From positions 19,130 through 83,129 of the forward strand of contig JAFLDB010000012.1 in NCBI GenBank assembly GCA_017302615.1: a stretch of 64,000 nt of DNA, written 5' to 3'. This stretch comes from Sphingomonadales bacterium (lineage in GTDB: Bacteria > Pseudomonadota > Alphaproteobacteria > Sphingomonadales > Sphingomonadaceae). The first letter of the stretch is position 1, and every line of letters starts with the position of its first letter. The translations under genes and the position numbers were made by a program. The notes under the pieces were generated by a model that saw only the letters and a list, made by a program, of their open reading frames with translations, did not search any database and had not been told where the DNA came from. Positions 37,037-45,497 of this stretch are shown here, piece after piece.

Positions 37037-37403
37037 GTCCGACTCGGCATTGCGGGGTATTGTTGCGAATGACTCGCTCTGATGGGGGCAGTCTTTGGGA
37101 TCATCCCTGCAGGATGAAACCGGGAAGCGGGTTCTGCTGCTGTCTCACAGCGCGACCCAGACATTCAGTGGGCCCGCTTCCTTTTCTGTCCACCTTTGCC
37201 AGAACACAAGCAGAGCCTGTCCATGCCCGTCACCCTGAACTTGTTTCAGGGTCCAACGTGCGTCTGGTCCTTGGCTTGCCGGAAACGGGCAAACCTTGCG
37301 GTTGGCTCTTGCTGCCGAACGCAGGGTGAAAGGCCCCATGGACCCTGAAACAAGTTCAGGGTGACGGCTCGCTCCGGGAGGGACCCGAAGACCCCGATTA
37401 TCC
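37037..37403. other. Gene-free interval with an inverted repeat
   Basis: About 370 bases between ffs and the NDUFS4-like gene hold no credible gene. Open frames here translate repeat sequence (for example HPELVSGS and TLKQVQGDG) and are artefacts. The main content is the inverted repeat at 37227-37367. Confidence 0.7.
37227..37367. repeat. Perfect 28-bp inverted repeat with self-palindromic arms
   Basis: Arms at 37227-37254 and 37340-37367 are perfect reverse complements over 28 bases, separated by 85 bases. Each arm also contains its own hairpin, ACCCTGAA-CTTG/CAAG-TTCAGGGT. This class of CCCTGAAC...TTCAGGGT repeat is dispersed in sphingomonad genomes. Confidence 0.8.
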
Positions 37404-37682
37404 TTACCGGAAGTTGTCGGCGTAGGCCTGGATCTTGAGCCGGCGCGGCGGGGTGCTGTGCATTTCGGCGGCAATCCCGTACTTGTCGGCATAGGCCTGG
37501 GCATCGGCCTGGCTGGCAAAGCGCAGGGTCACCTGGGCCTGGGTATCGCCGCTGCCGGCCCAGCCCATCACGGGATCGGGCTTCTTCGCCTCGGCCGGGG
37601 CGAATTCGAGCAGCCATTCCTGCGTCCGGGCCTTGCCGGACTGCATGGCGTTCTTCGGGCGTTGATAGATGCGTGCAGCCAT
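37404..37682 (-). CDS. NDUFS4-like complex I accessory subunit
   Basis: The 92-residue protein is the alphaproteobacterial counterpart of mitochondrial NDUFS4 (ETC complex I subunit, PF04800). It begins MAARIYQRPKNAMQSGKART and continues QEWLLEFAPAEAKKPDPVMGW. QVTLRFASQADAQAYADKYGI and a C-terminal RLKIQAYADNFR complete it. It is expected on the cytoplasmic arm of NADH:ubiquinone oxidoreductase, where it stabilises the complex. The gene stands alone rather than in a nuo operon, which is usual in this class. ATG 37682 is chosen over an upstream in-frame ATG because it gives the family N terminus. Confidence 0.9.
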   Translation of the reverse strand: MAARIYQRPKNAMQSGKARTQEWLLEFAPAEAKKPDPVMGWAGSGDTQAQVTLRFASQADAQAYADKYGIAAEMHSTPPRRLKIQAYADNFR

Positions 37683-37742
37683 GCCGCGCGATTGCGGCGA
37701 ATCGCGGCGGAAATCAAGTCCCAGCGAGCCGATGTTCCAATC

Positions 37743-37819
37743 CCTCGTCATCCCCGCGCAGGCGGGGATCCAGCGGCGAGGTTCCGATCTGGATTCCCGC
37801 CTGCGCGGGAATGACGAGG
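37743..37819. repeat. Inverted repeat of the CCCGCGCAGGCGGG class
   Basis: Arms 37743-37773 and 37789-37819 match as reverse complements at 29 of 31 positions. The two differences are paired changes in the inner CCCCGCGC/GGGG stem versus CCCGCGC/GGG, so both arms keep their own hairpin. It separates the NDUFS4-like and hrpB genes. Confidence 0.75.
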
Positions 37820-37838
37820 TTTTGATCGGCCGAGGCCG

Positions 37839-40280
37839 CTATCGCCGGTTGAAGGCATTCTTCGTCTTGAGGCTCGCCGCCTCGTTCCACGGCTCGTCCG
37901 GCCAGCGGTGCTTGGGGTAGCGGCCCTTCATGTCCTTCACCACATCGCGCCACGATCCGCGCCAGAACGCGGGCAGATCGCGCGTGGTCTGGAGCGGCTT
38001 GCCGCCCGGATCGGTCAGCTTGAGCAGCAAGGGCTGCGGCGGTTGCCCAAAGCCGGGATGCCGATCGAGCCCGAACACCGCCTGGACCCGCAGTTCCACC
38101 GATGGCCCGCCGGGATCGTCATAGTCGATTGCATGGCTGGTCCCGGCCGGGCTGGTGAACTGGGCTGGCACCAGCCGGTCGAGCGCCTGCTGCGCGGCAT
38201 AGTCCAGCCGGGCGCGCAGCGCATCGTGGAGCCGGGCCGGATCGGTCTGGTCAAGCCGCCGGCCAAGCAGCGGCGCCAGCCAGTCCCCGGCCTCGCTGAG
38301 CAAGGTTTCCTCGGCCAGCGCCTCCACCCCGGCATAGCGGGCGCGGCGCAGCAGGGCCTGGCTGGCCTTTGACAGCGGCAGCAAGTCCAGTCCCCCGGCC
38401 CGCACCCGCTCGATCAGAAAGGCGCGGATCGCGGACGGATCGGGTGACGGATCGGACCCGCGTGCCAGCGTGATCGCGCCCAGCCGCGATTCGAGCAGGG
38501 CCTCGACCCGGTCTTCGTCCGCCACCCAGCGCAGCGTGGAGCGCTTCTCGATCCGGTGGGCCAGCCAGCGGGTCACTTCGGCCTCGCCCAGGGCAATCGC
38601 CCCGGTGATCCGCGCGCCCTTGGCCTCGCCCTGGGCCTCGCCCACTGCCAGCCATTCGGCACGGGCAAGCGGACTGACCGGATCGAGCCGCAGCCCGCGC
38701 CCACCGGCGGTCAGCCAGTTCTCTCCGCCGGCATCGCGGCGGCGCGCGATATTGTCTGGCCAGGCTTCCGCCAGCAGAACGCCCAGTGGCGGAGCCTCGC
38801 CCTCGCCCGGCCTGGCCAGACCGACCGCCAGCCGCTCCCACCGCGCGGCCAGCTTGCGCGAGGCTTCGGCCCGCGAGCCGCGCTCACCCTTCCAGCGATC
38901 GAGCCGTGCGGCAAGGTCCTCTCCCCGCCCGCCCAGCCCGCGTTCCTGCAACAGCAGCGCCAGTAATGCTGCATCGCGCGCCGCACCATGCTGCGCAGCA
39001 TAAAGCAGCATATGCGCCAGCTGCGGTGCCATCGGCAGAGCCGCCATGCTGCGCCCGTGCGAGGTGATCCGCCCTGCCCCATCAAGCGCGCCAAGTGCCT
39101 GTAGAGTCGCCTTTGCTGCAGCCAATGCTGCACCCGGCGGGGGATCGAGCCAGGGCAGCGCGGCCGCATCCGCCGCGCCCCATTGCGCCAGGCTGAGCAG
39201 CAGCGGCGCAAGATCGCTGGTCAGCATTTCCGGCGGATCGAATGCTGCACGGCCCGGATGCGCCGCCTCTTCCCATAGGCGATAGGCAACCCCCGGCCCC
39301 TGCCGCGCGGCGCGGCCCGCGCGCTGGGCGGCGGCGGCCTGGCTGGCGCGGTGTGTGACCAGCCGTGTCACCCCGGCGGCCTTGTCGAATTCCGCCCGGC
39401 GCGACAGGCCGGCATCGACCACCACCGATACGCCATCCAGCGTCAGCGAGGTTTCGGCAATAGCCGTTGCCAGCACGATCCGCCGCCGCCCTTCCGGATC
39501 GCGCCGGATCGCGGCGCGCTGGGCCGCCGGTTCGCACTGGCCGTGGAGCGGCAGGACGAGTGCCGAAGGGAGCCTCTCCGCCAGCCGCTCGCGCAGCCGC
39601 TCGATCTCTCCCACACCCGGCAGGAAGGCGAGAATATCGCCTGTCTCGTCCCGCGAGGCGGTCAGCACCGCGCTGGCCATCGCGTCTTCCAGCCGCAATT
39701 CGGGCCGCGCGCCCAGCCACCTGATCGTCAGCGGGTGGGCCTTGCCCGCGCTTTCGATCACCGGCGCGTCGCCCAGCAACCCGGCAAAGCGGGTGCCGTC
39801 GATCGTCGCGCTCATCACCACCAGCCGCAGATCGGGCCGCAATACCTGCTGACTTTCAATCGCGAGGGCCAGGCCAAGGTCGGAATCGAGGTGCCGCTCG
39901 TGCGCCTCGTCGAACAGCACGGCGGAAACGCCGGCGAGTTCCGGGTCCTTGAGGATGGTCGAAACGAAGATCGCCTCGGTCATCACCAGCACGCGGGTTC
40001 TGGCGCTGCGCTTGCTGTCGAGCCGGGTCAGGTAGCCGACCGTTTCGCCCGGCGCTTCACCGAGCAGTTCCGCCATCCGCTCCGCCGCCGCCCGCGCCGC
40101 CACCCGGCGCGGCGAAAGCAGGATCACGCTGCCCGTGCACCACGGCTGATCGAGCAGCGCGGTGGCTACCGAGGTCGTTTTCCCTGCCCCCGGCGGCGCA
40201 ATCAGCACCGCGCTTTCCCGCTCGCGCAGTGCGGCGAGCAGGTCCGGCAGGACGGCGTGGATGGGCAGCGCTTCGGCCAT
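37839..40280 (-). CDS. hrpB: ATP-dependent helicase HrpB
   Basis: HrpB is a DEAH-box RNA/DNA helicase of bacteria; its cellular role is poorly defined. The 813-residue protein has Walker A APPGAGKTT at about residues 28-36 and SPRRVAARAAAERM. The box VLFDEAHERHLDSDLGLAL and VMSATIDG follow. QRAGRAARQGPGVAYRLW is motif VI, and the C-terminal HrpB domain ends in a proline-rich KPLQTTRDLPAFWRGSWRD stretch. The C-terminal motif GRYPKHRWPDEPW is a family hallmark. ATG 40280 is the only reasonable start. It stands alone between the NDUFS4-like and aldo/keto reductase genes. Confidence 0.94.
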   Translation of the reverse strand: MAEALPIHAVLPDLLAALRERESAVLIAPPGAGKTTSVATALLDQPWCTGSVILLSPRRVAARAAAERMAELLGEAPGETVGYLTRLDSKRSARTRVLVMTEAIFVSTILKDPELAGVSAVLFDEAHERHLDSDLGLALAIESQQVLRPDLRLVVMSATIDGTRFAGLLGDAPVIESAGKAHPLTIRWLGARPELRLEDAMASAVLTASRDETGDILAFLPGVGEIERLRERLAERLPSALVLPLHGQCEPAAQRAAIRRDPEGRRRIVLATAIAETSLTLDGVSVVVDAGLSRRAEFDKAAGVTRLVTHRASQAAAAQRAGRAARQGPGVAYRLWEEAAHPGRAAFDPPEMLTSDLAPLLLSLAQWGAADAAALPWLDPPPGAALAAAKATLQALGALDGAGRITSHGRSMAALPMAPQLAHMLLYAAQHGAARDAALLALLLQERGLGGRGEDLAARLDRWKGERGSRAEASRKLAARWERLAVGLARPGEGEAPPLGVLLAEAWPDNIARRRDAGGENWLTAGGRGLRLDPVSPLARAEWLAVGEAQGEAKGARITGAIALGEAEVTRWLAHRIEKRSTLRWVADEDRVEALLESRLGAITLARGSDPSPDPSAIRAFLIERVRAGGLDLLPLSKASQALLRRARYAGVEALAEETLLSEAGDWLAPLLGRRLDQTDPARLHDALRARLDYAAQQALDRLVPAQFTSPAGTSHAIDYDDPGGPSVELRVQAVFGLDRHPGFGQPPQPLLLKLTDPGGKPLQTTRDLPAFWRGSWRDVVKDMKGRYPKHRWPDEPWNEAASLKTKNAFNRR

Positions 40281-40364
40281 TGCCGCTGCGCTAGAAGATA
40301 AAGCGGTCCTTCGACAAGCTCAGGACGAACGGAATCGATCGCACATCCGTTGAGGTGCCGCGAT

Positions 40365-40495
40365 CTGGCTCAGGCCGGAGCGAGAATGGTGCGGTTCGAG
40401 AACCGGCGCGCAGCGTACTTCAGTACGTGTGCACCGGAAGCCCCGAACAGTGCCGTTCGCAGCCCGGCATGGACCAGAGCGGGGTGCTTCACCCC
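40365..40495. other. Structured intergenic element downstream of the aldo/keto reductase
   Basis: It contains three short palindromes: CGGTTC-GA-GAACCG (40392-40405), CGTACT-TC-AGTACG (40414-40427), and GGGGTG-CTT-CACCCC (40481-40495), the last overlapping the reductase stop codon. The middle one extends to CCGG/CCGG, giving a long hairpin near 40403-40437. An outer GCGA.../...TCGC pairing is also possible. No coding capacity is supported. Confidence 0.5.
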
Positions 40496-41505
40496 ATCGG
40501 GTAGCGGATTTCGCGGCTCACCTTATCGATCGCCTTCATCAGATCGGCCGGCAGCACCAGATCGGCAGCGGCCAGGATTTCGGGCAGCTGCTCTTCCTTG
40601 CTCACCCCGACAATGGTCGAAGCGACAAAATCGTGCTGCTTTGACCAGGCCACGGCCAGGGTGACGGGGCTCATCCCGGCCTCTGCAGCCAGCGCCATGA
40701 ACCGTTCGGTGGACGCCAGCGAACGGTCATTCACGAAGCGACGGCCCATTTCGGCCTGGCGCCCTTCCATCGCCAGATAGCGGCTGAACCGGGCCCCTTC
40801 CGGCCGGGCCCCGCCCTGATACTTGCCGGACAGCACCCCCCCGCCGATCGGCGAATAGGGGATCAGGCTGACCCCCTCCATCCGGCAGACCTGCGCCAGC
40901 TCATCCTCGAAACGGCGGTTGTTGAGGCTGAAATTGTTCTGGATGGTCTGGTACCGCACCGTGCCCAGCCGCTCGGCGGTCTGGATCGATTTCATCAGGC
41001 CCCAGCTGGTTTCGTTGGAGCAGCCGGTGATCCGAACCTTGCCGGCCCGAACCAGCTCGTCGAGCACTTCCATCGTCTCGTCATAAGGCAGTTCGTGGTC
41101 GGGCCAGTGAGTCTGGTACAGATCAATGTAATCGGTCCCGAGCTTCTTAAGGCTGTCTTCGACCGCAACCATGATGTTGCGCCGGTCGAGCGCGGTCATG
41201 CCTTCGCGCTTGGGGCTGCGGAACCAGACGTGGCTGGGGCCGGACACCTTGGTGGCCAGGATGATCGCATCGCGCGGCTTGGTCTTCAGCCACTTGCCGA
41301 CGATTTCTTCCGTACGGCCGACCCACTTGGGATCGGGCGGCACCGGATAGCCCTCGGCCGTGTCATAGAAATCGATCCCCGCCTCGAAGCACTGGTCGAG
41401 AATGCGCAGCGCCTCGGCCTCGTCGGTCTGGCTGCCGAAGGTCATGGTGCCCATGCAGATATCGGACACGACGATGGCGCTCTTGCCCAGACGGCGACGT
41501 TGCAT
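40489..41505 (-). CDS. Aldo/keto reductase
   Basis: This is an NAD(P)H-dependent reductase of the AKR superfamily with a (beta/alpha)8 barrel. The 338-residue product has the catalytic tetrad partners: D48 and Y53 in FYDTAEGYP, the lysine in ILATKVSGPSHVW, and the histidine in LYQTHWPD. The nucleotide-binding end is SPIGGGVLSGKYQGG and TIVGVSKEEQLPEIL. The long form with PDPKWVGRTEEIVGKWL resembles Tas-like members. Substrate unknown; such enzymes reduce aldehydes and ketones. It stands alone, and a stem-loop overlaps its stop codon. Confidence 0.88.
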   Translation of the reverse strand: MQRRRLGKSAIVVSDICMGTMTFGSQTDEAEALRILDQCFEAGIDFYDTAEGYPVPPDPKWVGRTEEIVGKWLKTKPRDAIILATKVSGPSHVWFRSPKREGMTALDRRNIMVAVEDSLKKLGTDYIDLYQTHWPDHELPYDETMEVLDELVRAGKVRITGCSNETSWGLMKSIQTAERLGTVRYQTIQNNFSLNNRRFEDELAQVCRMEGVSLIPYSPIGGGVLSGKYQGGARPEGARFSRYLAMEGRQAEMGRRFVNDRSLASTERFMALAAEAGMSPVTLAVAWSKQHDFVASTIVGVSKEEQLPEILAAADLVLPADLMKAIDKVSREIRYPMG

Positions 41506-41604
41506 GACGGATTCTCCCGGAAAATGCTGGTTTCGACTTGCAACCCAAGGTGGCTGGCCGCGGAGGCCCGGTCAAGGGGCGAAGTCCGCCAGATTAAAGG
41601 GCCA

Positions 41605-43113
41605 TCAGAAGGCAGGGTGATTGCAGCGCATCCTTGCCTCAACCAGCACCGCGCCCGGCACGACTTCCGGGGGCGCCTTGTCCTTGTCGCAGCCGATGAC
41701 GCGAAACTCGATCGGCGGCAACGTGACCCGGACATAGCGTCCCGGATGTTCCGGGTAGCTGCGGCGCAGCCGGCGCATGACCAGCTTGACTACGGTTTCG
41801 GACAGCACCGCATCCGGGGAACCGACGATTTCGACCAGCAGCACGCGGCGATCCGGCCCGATCACCGCCCGGGCCTGTACCACGCCTTGCGTGCCCGAAC
41901 GGGCGGCGCGGAGCGGATAGTCATCGCCGGAGACGATTCGTTCGAACGGCACCGGTCGTTCCGGATCCGGGGTCCAGGCTCCGGCTTCAACCAGCCCGCC
42001 GCTGCGGGCGAACTCGCGATCCAGCAGGATCCGCGCCGGGGCAGATCCGGCCATGACAAGCCGGGCCAGTTCCACCATGGCGGCGCGCTGCGATGCGGCG
42101 TCCTCGCCGGTCAGGCTGCGTTCGATCCAGTCCAGCAAGGCCGGCGCGGCCGACTCCGTTCCTTGGCGGTACAGCGCCGCCAGCGCAGTTGCGGCAAAGC
42201 GTTGTGACGCCGGATCGGCCGCGCTGAGGCGGGGCGTGAAAATCCGCACCAGCCGTTCGCGCAACGCGGGATCCTTGATGGAACGCTGCACAATTCGCCA
42301 CAATTCCATGAACAGATAGTCGCGATCCGGCGCGGCCGGGCCGGCCAGGCGCGGTTCGATCCGGTCAAGCAGCATGGCCAGGGCCGCATCGTCTCTTGCC
42401 GCGGCCGCCAGCAGGATCCGCTCGGCCCGCTCAGGGTCGGCTGGCACCCCCTCCCCGGCCAGCAGGATCCGGGCGGCTCGGCGCTGGTCGTCCGGACCGC
42501 CTTTGACCAGCGCGTCGACACCGCGGGCCGGATCGAACCGGAACGAGAGCGGATCGAGCCATGCTTCGATGCGCAGTTCGCGGGAACGCGGCGTGTCGCG
42601 GGACAGGTCGGTCACAAAGGCCCAGACATCTTCGCGCGCAACAAACGCCCTCTTTTCCGCCTCCGTCCAACTGGGCGTGACGGCGATCCCGCGCACCCAC
42701 AGCACCCGGTTAAGGTCCTCCGCCCGAGCAAGGTCGTCCGGGCGGCCACGGCTGATCAGGGCCCGGCGCAGATCACCGAGCAGGCCGGTTTCGGCGGCAA
42801 AATCGGATCGGCCGGCAACCAGTGATTCCAGCATCGCCACCGCCAGGTCGGGATCGCGCGGGCAACCCTTGCTGCCGTCCAGCAGCAGCCGGGCCAGGTT
42901 GGCAATATCGTTTTCGTCGGCATGCTTGATCGGCAGGACCTTGTCCACGCGGCCTTTGGCCCGAACCACCTTGCGGCAAAAGTCGCGCGCCGCCTGGTCC
43001 GCCTCGCGCGCGGCCTTCGCATCCGGCTCTCCGGTTACCACCCAGGTGCTGCTTAGCGCCGGGGTCGCGGCAAGGACCAGGGCAACCATCGGAAGAAGCG
43101 GGAAAAACTTCAT
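41605..43113 (-). CDS. Periplasmic protein with TonB C-terminal-like domain
   Basis: The 502-residue protein begins MKFFPLLPMVALVLAATPALSS, a Sec signal peptide. The middle, about residues 60-380, is helical and repeat-like with many Ala/Leu/Arg positions. It includes LARLLLDGSKGCP, AARILLAGEGVPADPERAERIL and FAATALAALYRQGTESA, which suggest SEL1/TPR-type repeats. The end, about residues 400-490, resembles a TonB C-terminal domain (AARSGTQGVVQARAVIGPDRRV, outlined, then YPEHPGRYVRVTLPPIEFRV). No transmembrane anchor is present after the signal. It may be a periplasmic scaffold; the partner is unknown. The gene stands alone. Confidence 0.68.
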   Translation of the reverse strand: MKFFPLLPMVALVLAATPALSSTWVVTGEPDAKAAREADQAARDFCRKVVRAKGRVDKVLPIKHADENDIANLARLLLDGSKGCPRDPDLAVAMLESLVAGRSDFAAETGLLGDLRRALISRGRPDDLARAEDLNRVLWVRGIAVTPSWTEAEKRAFVAREDVWAFVTDLSRDTPRSRELRIEAWLDPLSFRFDPARGVDALVKGGPDDQRRAARILLAGEGVPADPERAERILLAAAARDDAALAMLLDRIEPRLAGPAAPDRDYLFMELWRIVQRSIKDPALRERLVRIFTPRLSAADPASQRFAATALAALYRQGTESAAPALLDWIERSLTGEDAASQRAAMVELARLVMAGSAPARILLDREFARSGGLVEAGAWTPDPERPVPFERIVSGDDYPLRAARSGTQGVVQARAVIGPDRRVLLVEIVGSPDAVLSETVVKLVMRRLRRSYPEHPGRYVRVTLPPIEFRVIGCDKDKAPPEVVPGAVLVEARMRCNHPAF

Positions 43114-43427
43114 GGCGCGGTTGTGGCACCATCGCGCACGCCTGACCAGCCATGGTCCGCGCTTTCCTACATCGCGCGGCTTTGGCACAGTGCGTCCATG
43201 CCCTGTCCCGAACCGCCCCGATGAGCCGCGCCGCTCGCCCCCGCCCCCTTTCAAGGCCGCGCCACCCGCGCGGCCTTTGTGCATTCGGGTGTTCTGACAA
43301 GTCGGACCGGAATGGTGAACTGCGGATGTGTTTCATCAACTTGCGTTCTACGCAAGCCAGGCAGGATTGCCACAAGCTAATGAAATTAGGTTCTTTTCAG
43401 CCCGAAATCGAAAAACACCGCCCAGCC
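43114..43427. other. Gene-free interval with terminator-like hairpin
   Basis: About 310 bases without a credible gene. It holds an AAGGCCGCGC-CACCC-GCGCGGCCTT hairpin (about 43253-43277) and a CTTGCG-TTCTA-CGCAAG hairpin near 43340. Nothing else is recognisable. The hairpin is an ispB-side terminator or part of an unannotated small RNA. Confidence 0.5.
43253..43278 (+). terminator. Strong hairpin in the ispB/TonB-like interval
   Basis: AAGGCCGCGC and GCGCGGCCTT pair perfectly over 10 bp around CACCC and run into TTT on the plus strand. No plus-strand gene precedes it, so it could end a small transcript or act on the minus strand. Confidence 0.5.
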
Positions 43428-44444
43428 TCAGCTGCGCCGGGCGACCGCGAATTCGGCGGCTTCGGCCATGGCCGCGCGGGCCGGGCTGGCCGGGAACATC
43501 GCGATCGCGTTGATCGCGCGCTGGGCAAAGTGGCGGGCGCGCTCGCGGGTGGCGTTGACCGCGTCGTGGCGACCGATCAGCTCCACCGCGTGGGCCAGGT
43601 CCTCGTCGGAGGTGCGATGACCGGCAATCGCATCCTTCCAGAACTTGCGCTCTTCCTCGGTCCCGCGGGCATAGGCCAGGATCACCGGCAGGGTCATCTT
43701 GCCCTCGCGGAAGTCGTCGCCCTTGCCCTTGCCCATCTCGAAGGTGCTGGAATCGTAATCCATCGCATCATCGACCAGCTGGAAGGCGATGCCGAGGTTG
43801 CGGCCATAGTCATCCAGCGCGCGCTCTTCCGCTTCGCCCTTTTCGGCGACGACGGCGGCGATCCGGGTGGCCGCGGCGAACAGCGCGGCGGTCTTGGCGC
43901 CGATGATGCCCAGGTAGCGGTCCTCGCTCGTTTCGATCTGGCGGGCGGCGGTCAGCTGGTCAACCTCGCCTTCGGAAATGACCGAGCTCGCGTTGGAGAG
44001 GATCTTCAGCACCTTGAGGCTGCCGTCCTCGACCATCAGTTCAAAGCTGCGGGTGAACAGGAAATCGCCGACCAGCACCGTGGCGGGATTGCCGAAGATC
44101 AGGTTGGCGGCGGCCTTGCCGCGGCGAATCTCGCTGCCGTCGACCACATCGTCGTGCAGCAAGGTGGCGGTGTGGATGAATTCCACCGCCGCGGCCAGCT
44201 TGTGGTGGCGGGTGCCGTGATAGTCGCACAGCGCCGCCCCGGCCAGCGTCAGCATCGGGCGCATCCGCTTGCCCCCGCCGGCGATCAGGTGTCCGGCCAG
44301 CGCCGGAATCAGCGGGATTTCGCTCTGCATCCGTTCCAGGATGACCTGGTTGACCGCATTCATGCCATTGGCAGTCAGGGCCATGATCGGGCCCAGCGAA
44401 GGTTCGCTCTCCCGCGGGCGAAGGGGAATGACGTCGGCGCTCAT
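43428..44444 (-). CDS. ispB: Polyprenyl diphosphate synthase (ubiquinone side chain)
   Basis: This enzyme extends farnesyl diphosphate with isopentenyl units to make the all-trans side chain of ubiquinone. The 338-residue product has the first aspartate-rich motif LLHDDVVDGS at about 96-105 and the second LVDDAMDYD near residue 225. GGGKRMRPMLTLAGA and VGDFLFTRSFELM are also typical. The chain length cannot be read directly; a ten-unit product would fit Q-10 of alphaproteobacteria. It is divergent from the chorismate mutase gene with about 79 bases between starts. Confidence 0.93.
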   Translation of the reverse strand: MSADVIPLRPRESEPSLGPIMALTANGMNAVNQVILERMQSEIPLIPALAGHLIAGGGKRMRPMLTLAGAALCDYHGTRHHKLAAAVEFIHTATLLHDDVVDGSEIRRGKAAANLIFGNPATVLVGDFLFTRSFELMVEDGSLKVLKILSNASSVISEGEVDQLTAARQIETSEDRYLGIIGAKTAALFAAATRIAAVVAEKGEAEERALDDYGRNLGIAFQLVDDAMDYDSSTFEMGKGKGDDFREGKMTLPVILAYARGTEEERKFWKDAIAGHRTSDEDLAHAVELIGRHDAVNATRERARHFAQRAINAIAMFPASPARAAMAEAAEFAVARRS

Positions 44445-44523
44445 TACGCCAGCCGCATTGCGCGCGGATTATCCGGAAGGCAAGCTTGGAATTGCGCCAT
44501 TTTCAAGCTAGCGGTTGCAGGCG

Positions 44524-44817
44524 ATGAGCGAGACCCAACCCGATCCCGTCCTGGCCGGCTTCCGCGCCAGCATCGACAATATCGATGCCGCCCTGATCCA
44601 TATCCTGGCCGAGCGTTTCCGTATCACCAAGGCGGTAGGCGCCTACAAGGCGGAAAACGCCCTGCCGGCCTCCGATCCGGGCCGCGAGGAGCGGCAGATC
44701 GCCCGGCTGCGCAAGCTGGCCGAGGAAGCGCAGCTCGATCCCGAATTCTCGGAAAAATTCCTGCGCTTCATCATCCAGGAAGTGATCCGCCACCACGAAC
44801 AGGCGGCCGGCAAGTAA
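44524..44817 (+). CDS. Chorismate mutase (AroQ class)
   Basis: Chorismate mutase turns chorismate into prephenate in phenylalanine and tyrosine synthesis. The 97-residue all-helical protein has the AroQ signature pattern: RASIDNIDAALIHILAERFRI holds the first arginine and helix, AVGAYKAEN follows, and EERQIARLRKLAEEAQLDPEF is the middle helix. FSEKFLRFIIQEVIRHH is the last helix with the conserved glutamine. It appears to be a stand-alone mutase without a fused dehydratase or dehydrogenase. ATG 44524 (MSETQPDPVLAGF) is chosen. It is isolated between ispB and the envelope operon. Confidence 0.92.
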   Translation: MSETQPDPVLAGFRASIDNIDAALIHILAERFRITKAVGAYKAENALPASDPGREERQIARLRKLAEEAQLDPEFSEKFLRFIIQEVIRHHEQAAGK

Positions 44818-44825
44818 GCTGCGGC

Positions 44826-45497
44826 TCAGCCGCGCTTGCGCAGATAAACGCCCGAAAAGGTCACGTTCATCCCGTCGCAGCGGCGTTCTGGATCGCTGAC
44901 CACCAGCACATCGCCGAGCAGGTGGAAGGTGATCGCGCAGCCGGGCTCGAAAGCGCGGTTGCTCATCAGGCGCAGCGGGCCGGACACTTCGCCCATATTG
45001 GGCCCGCCGGGGCGCTGTTCGGGCGACGGATTGGCGGACGGCCACCAGGCCATGCCATCGACCCGCAGGCCGCTGGTGCCGAGGCGGCCGAAGCGGACCC
45101 AGTTGTCCCCATCGGCCCAGCGACCCAGCCAGGCAGCGGGCGCGGGACGCGCGTTGACCGGCACGGCGGCGAGGCGGGCCTTGGGCATCCAGCCGGCACT
45201 GCCGCCGCCCGCATTGGGGAAGAAGGCGCAGACATAGCCGCCCCGGCTGCGGCCGGTCACCACCCGGTCGCCGGTGACAAGGTAGGCCTTCTGGCGGCAA
45301 GCGGCGCTGTCATTGGGGCAGCCGTCCGTGTCCTGCAGGAAGTGCGTCCGGCCGGCCCCGGTCACCCGCGCCAGGCCAAAGCTGCCGTTCTGTTCGGCAA
45401 ACAGGCCGTTGCGGCACATGCCATCGTCTTCGCCCTCGGCCCGGGCCGGTCCGGCCAGCGCCAGAGCGGCGAAGACGGCGGCGGGAAGCAGCCGCAC
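44826..45497 (-). CDS. Secreted protein of unknown function, last gene of envelope operon
   Basis: This 223-residue protein starts at GTG 45497, one base after the TAG stop of the previous gene, so the two are joined in one operon. It has a signal peptide (MRLLPAAVFAALALAGPARA). The mature part carries several cysteines (MCRNGL, DGCPNDSAACRQ, YVCAFF, GCAIT, ERRCDG), consistent with periplasmic disulfides. No domain is recognised. With the lipoprotein and two-component genes it forms a probable envelope-sensing or maintenance operon. Confidence in coding is good; function is open. Confidence 0.7.
   Translation of the reverse strand: MRLLPAAVFAALALAGPARAEGEDDGMCRNGLFAEQNGSFGLARVTGAGRTHFLQDTDGCPNDSAACRQKAYLVTGDRVVTGRSRGGYVCAFFPNAGGGSAGWMPKARLAAVPVNARPAPAAWLGRWADGDNWVRFGRLGTSGLRVDGMAWWPSANPSPEQRPGGPNMGEVSGPLRLMSNRAFEPGCAITFHLLGDVLVVSDPERRCDGMNVTFSGVYLRKRG

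Noticed and set aside
37145..37519. Minus-strand open frame with HPELVSGS and TLKQVQGDG-like peptides
   Set aside because: These peptides are translations of the CCCTGAAC/TTCAGGGT repeats, not a gene.
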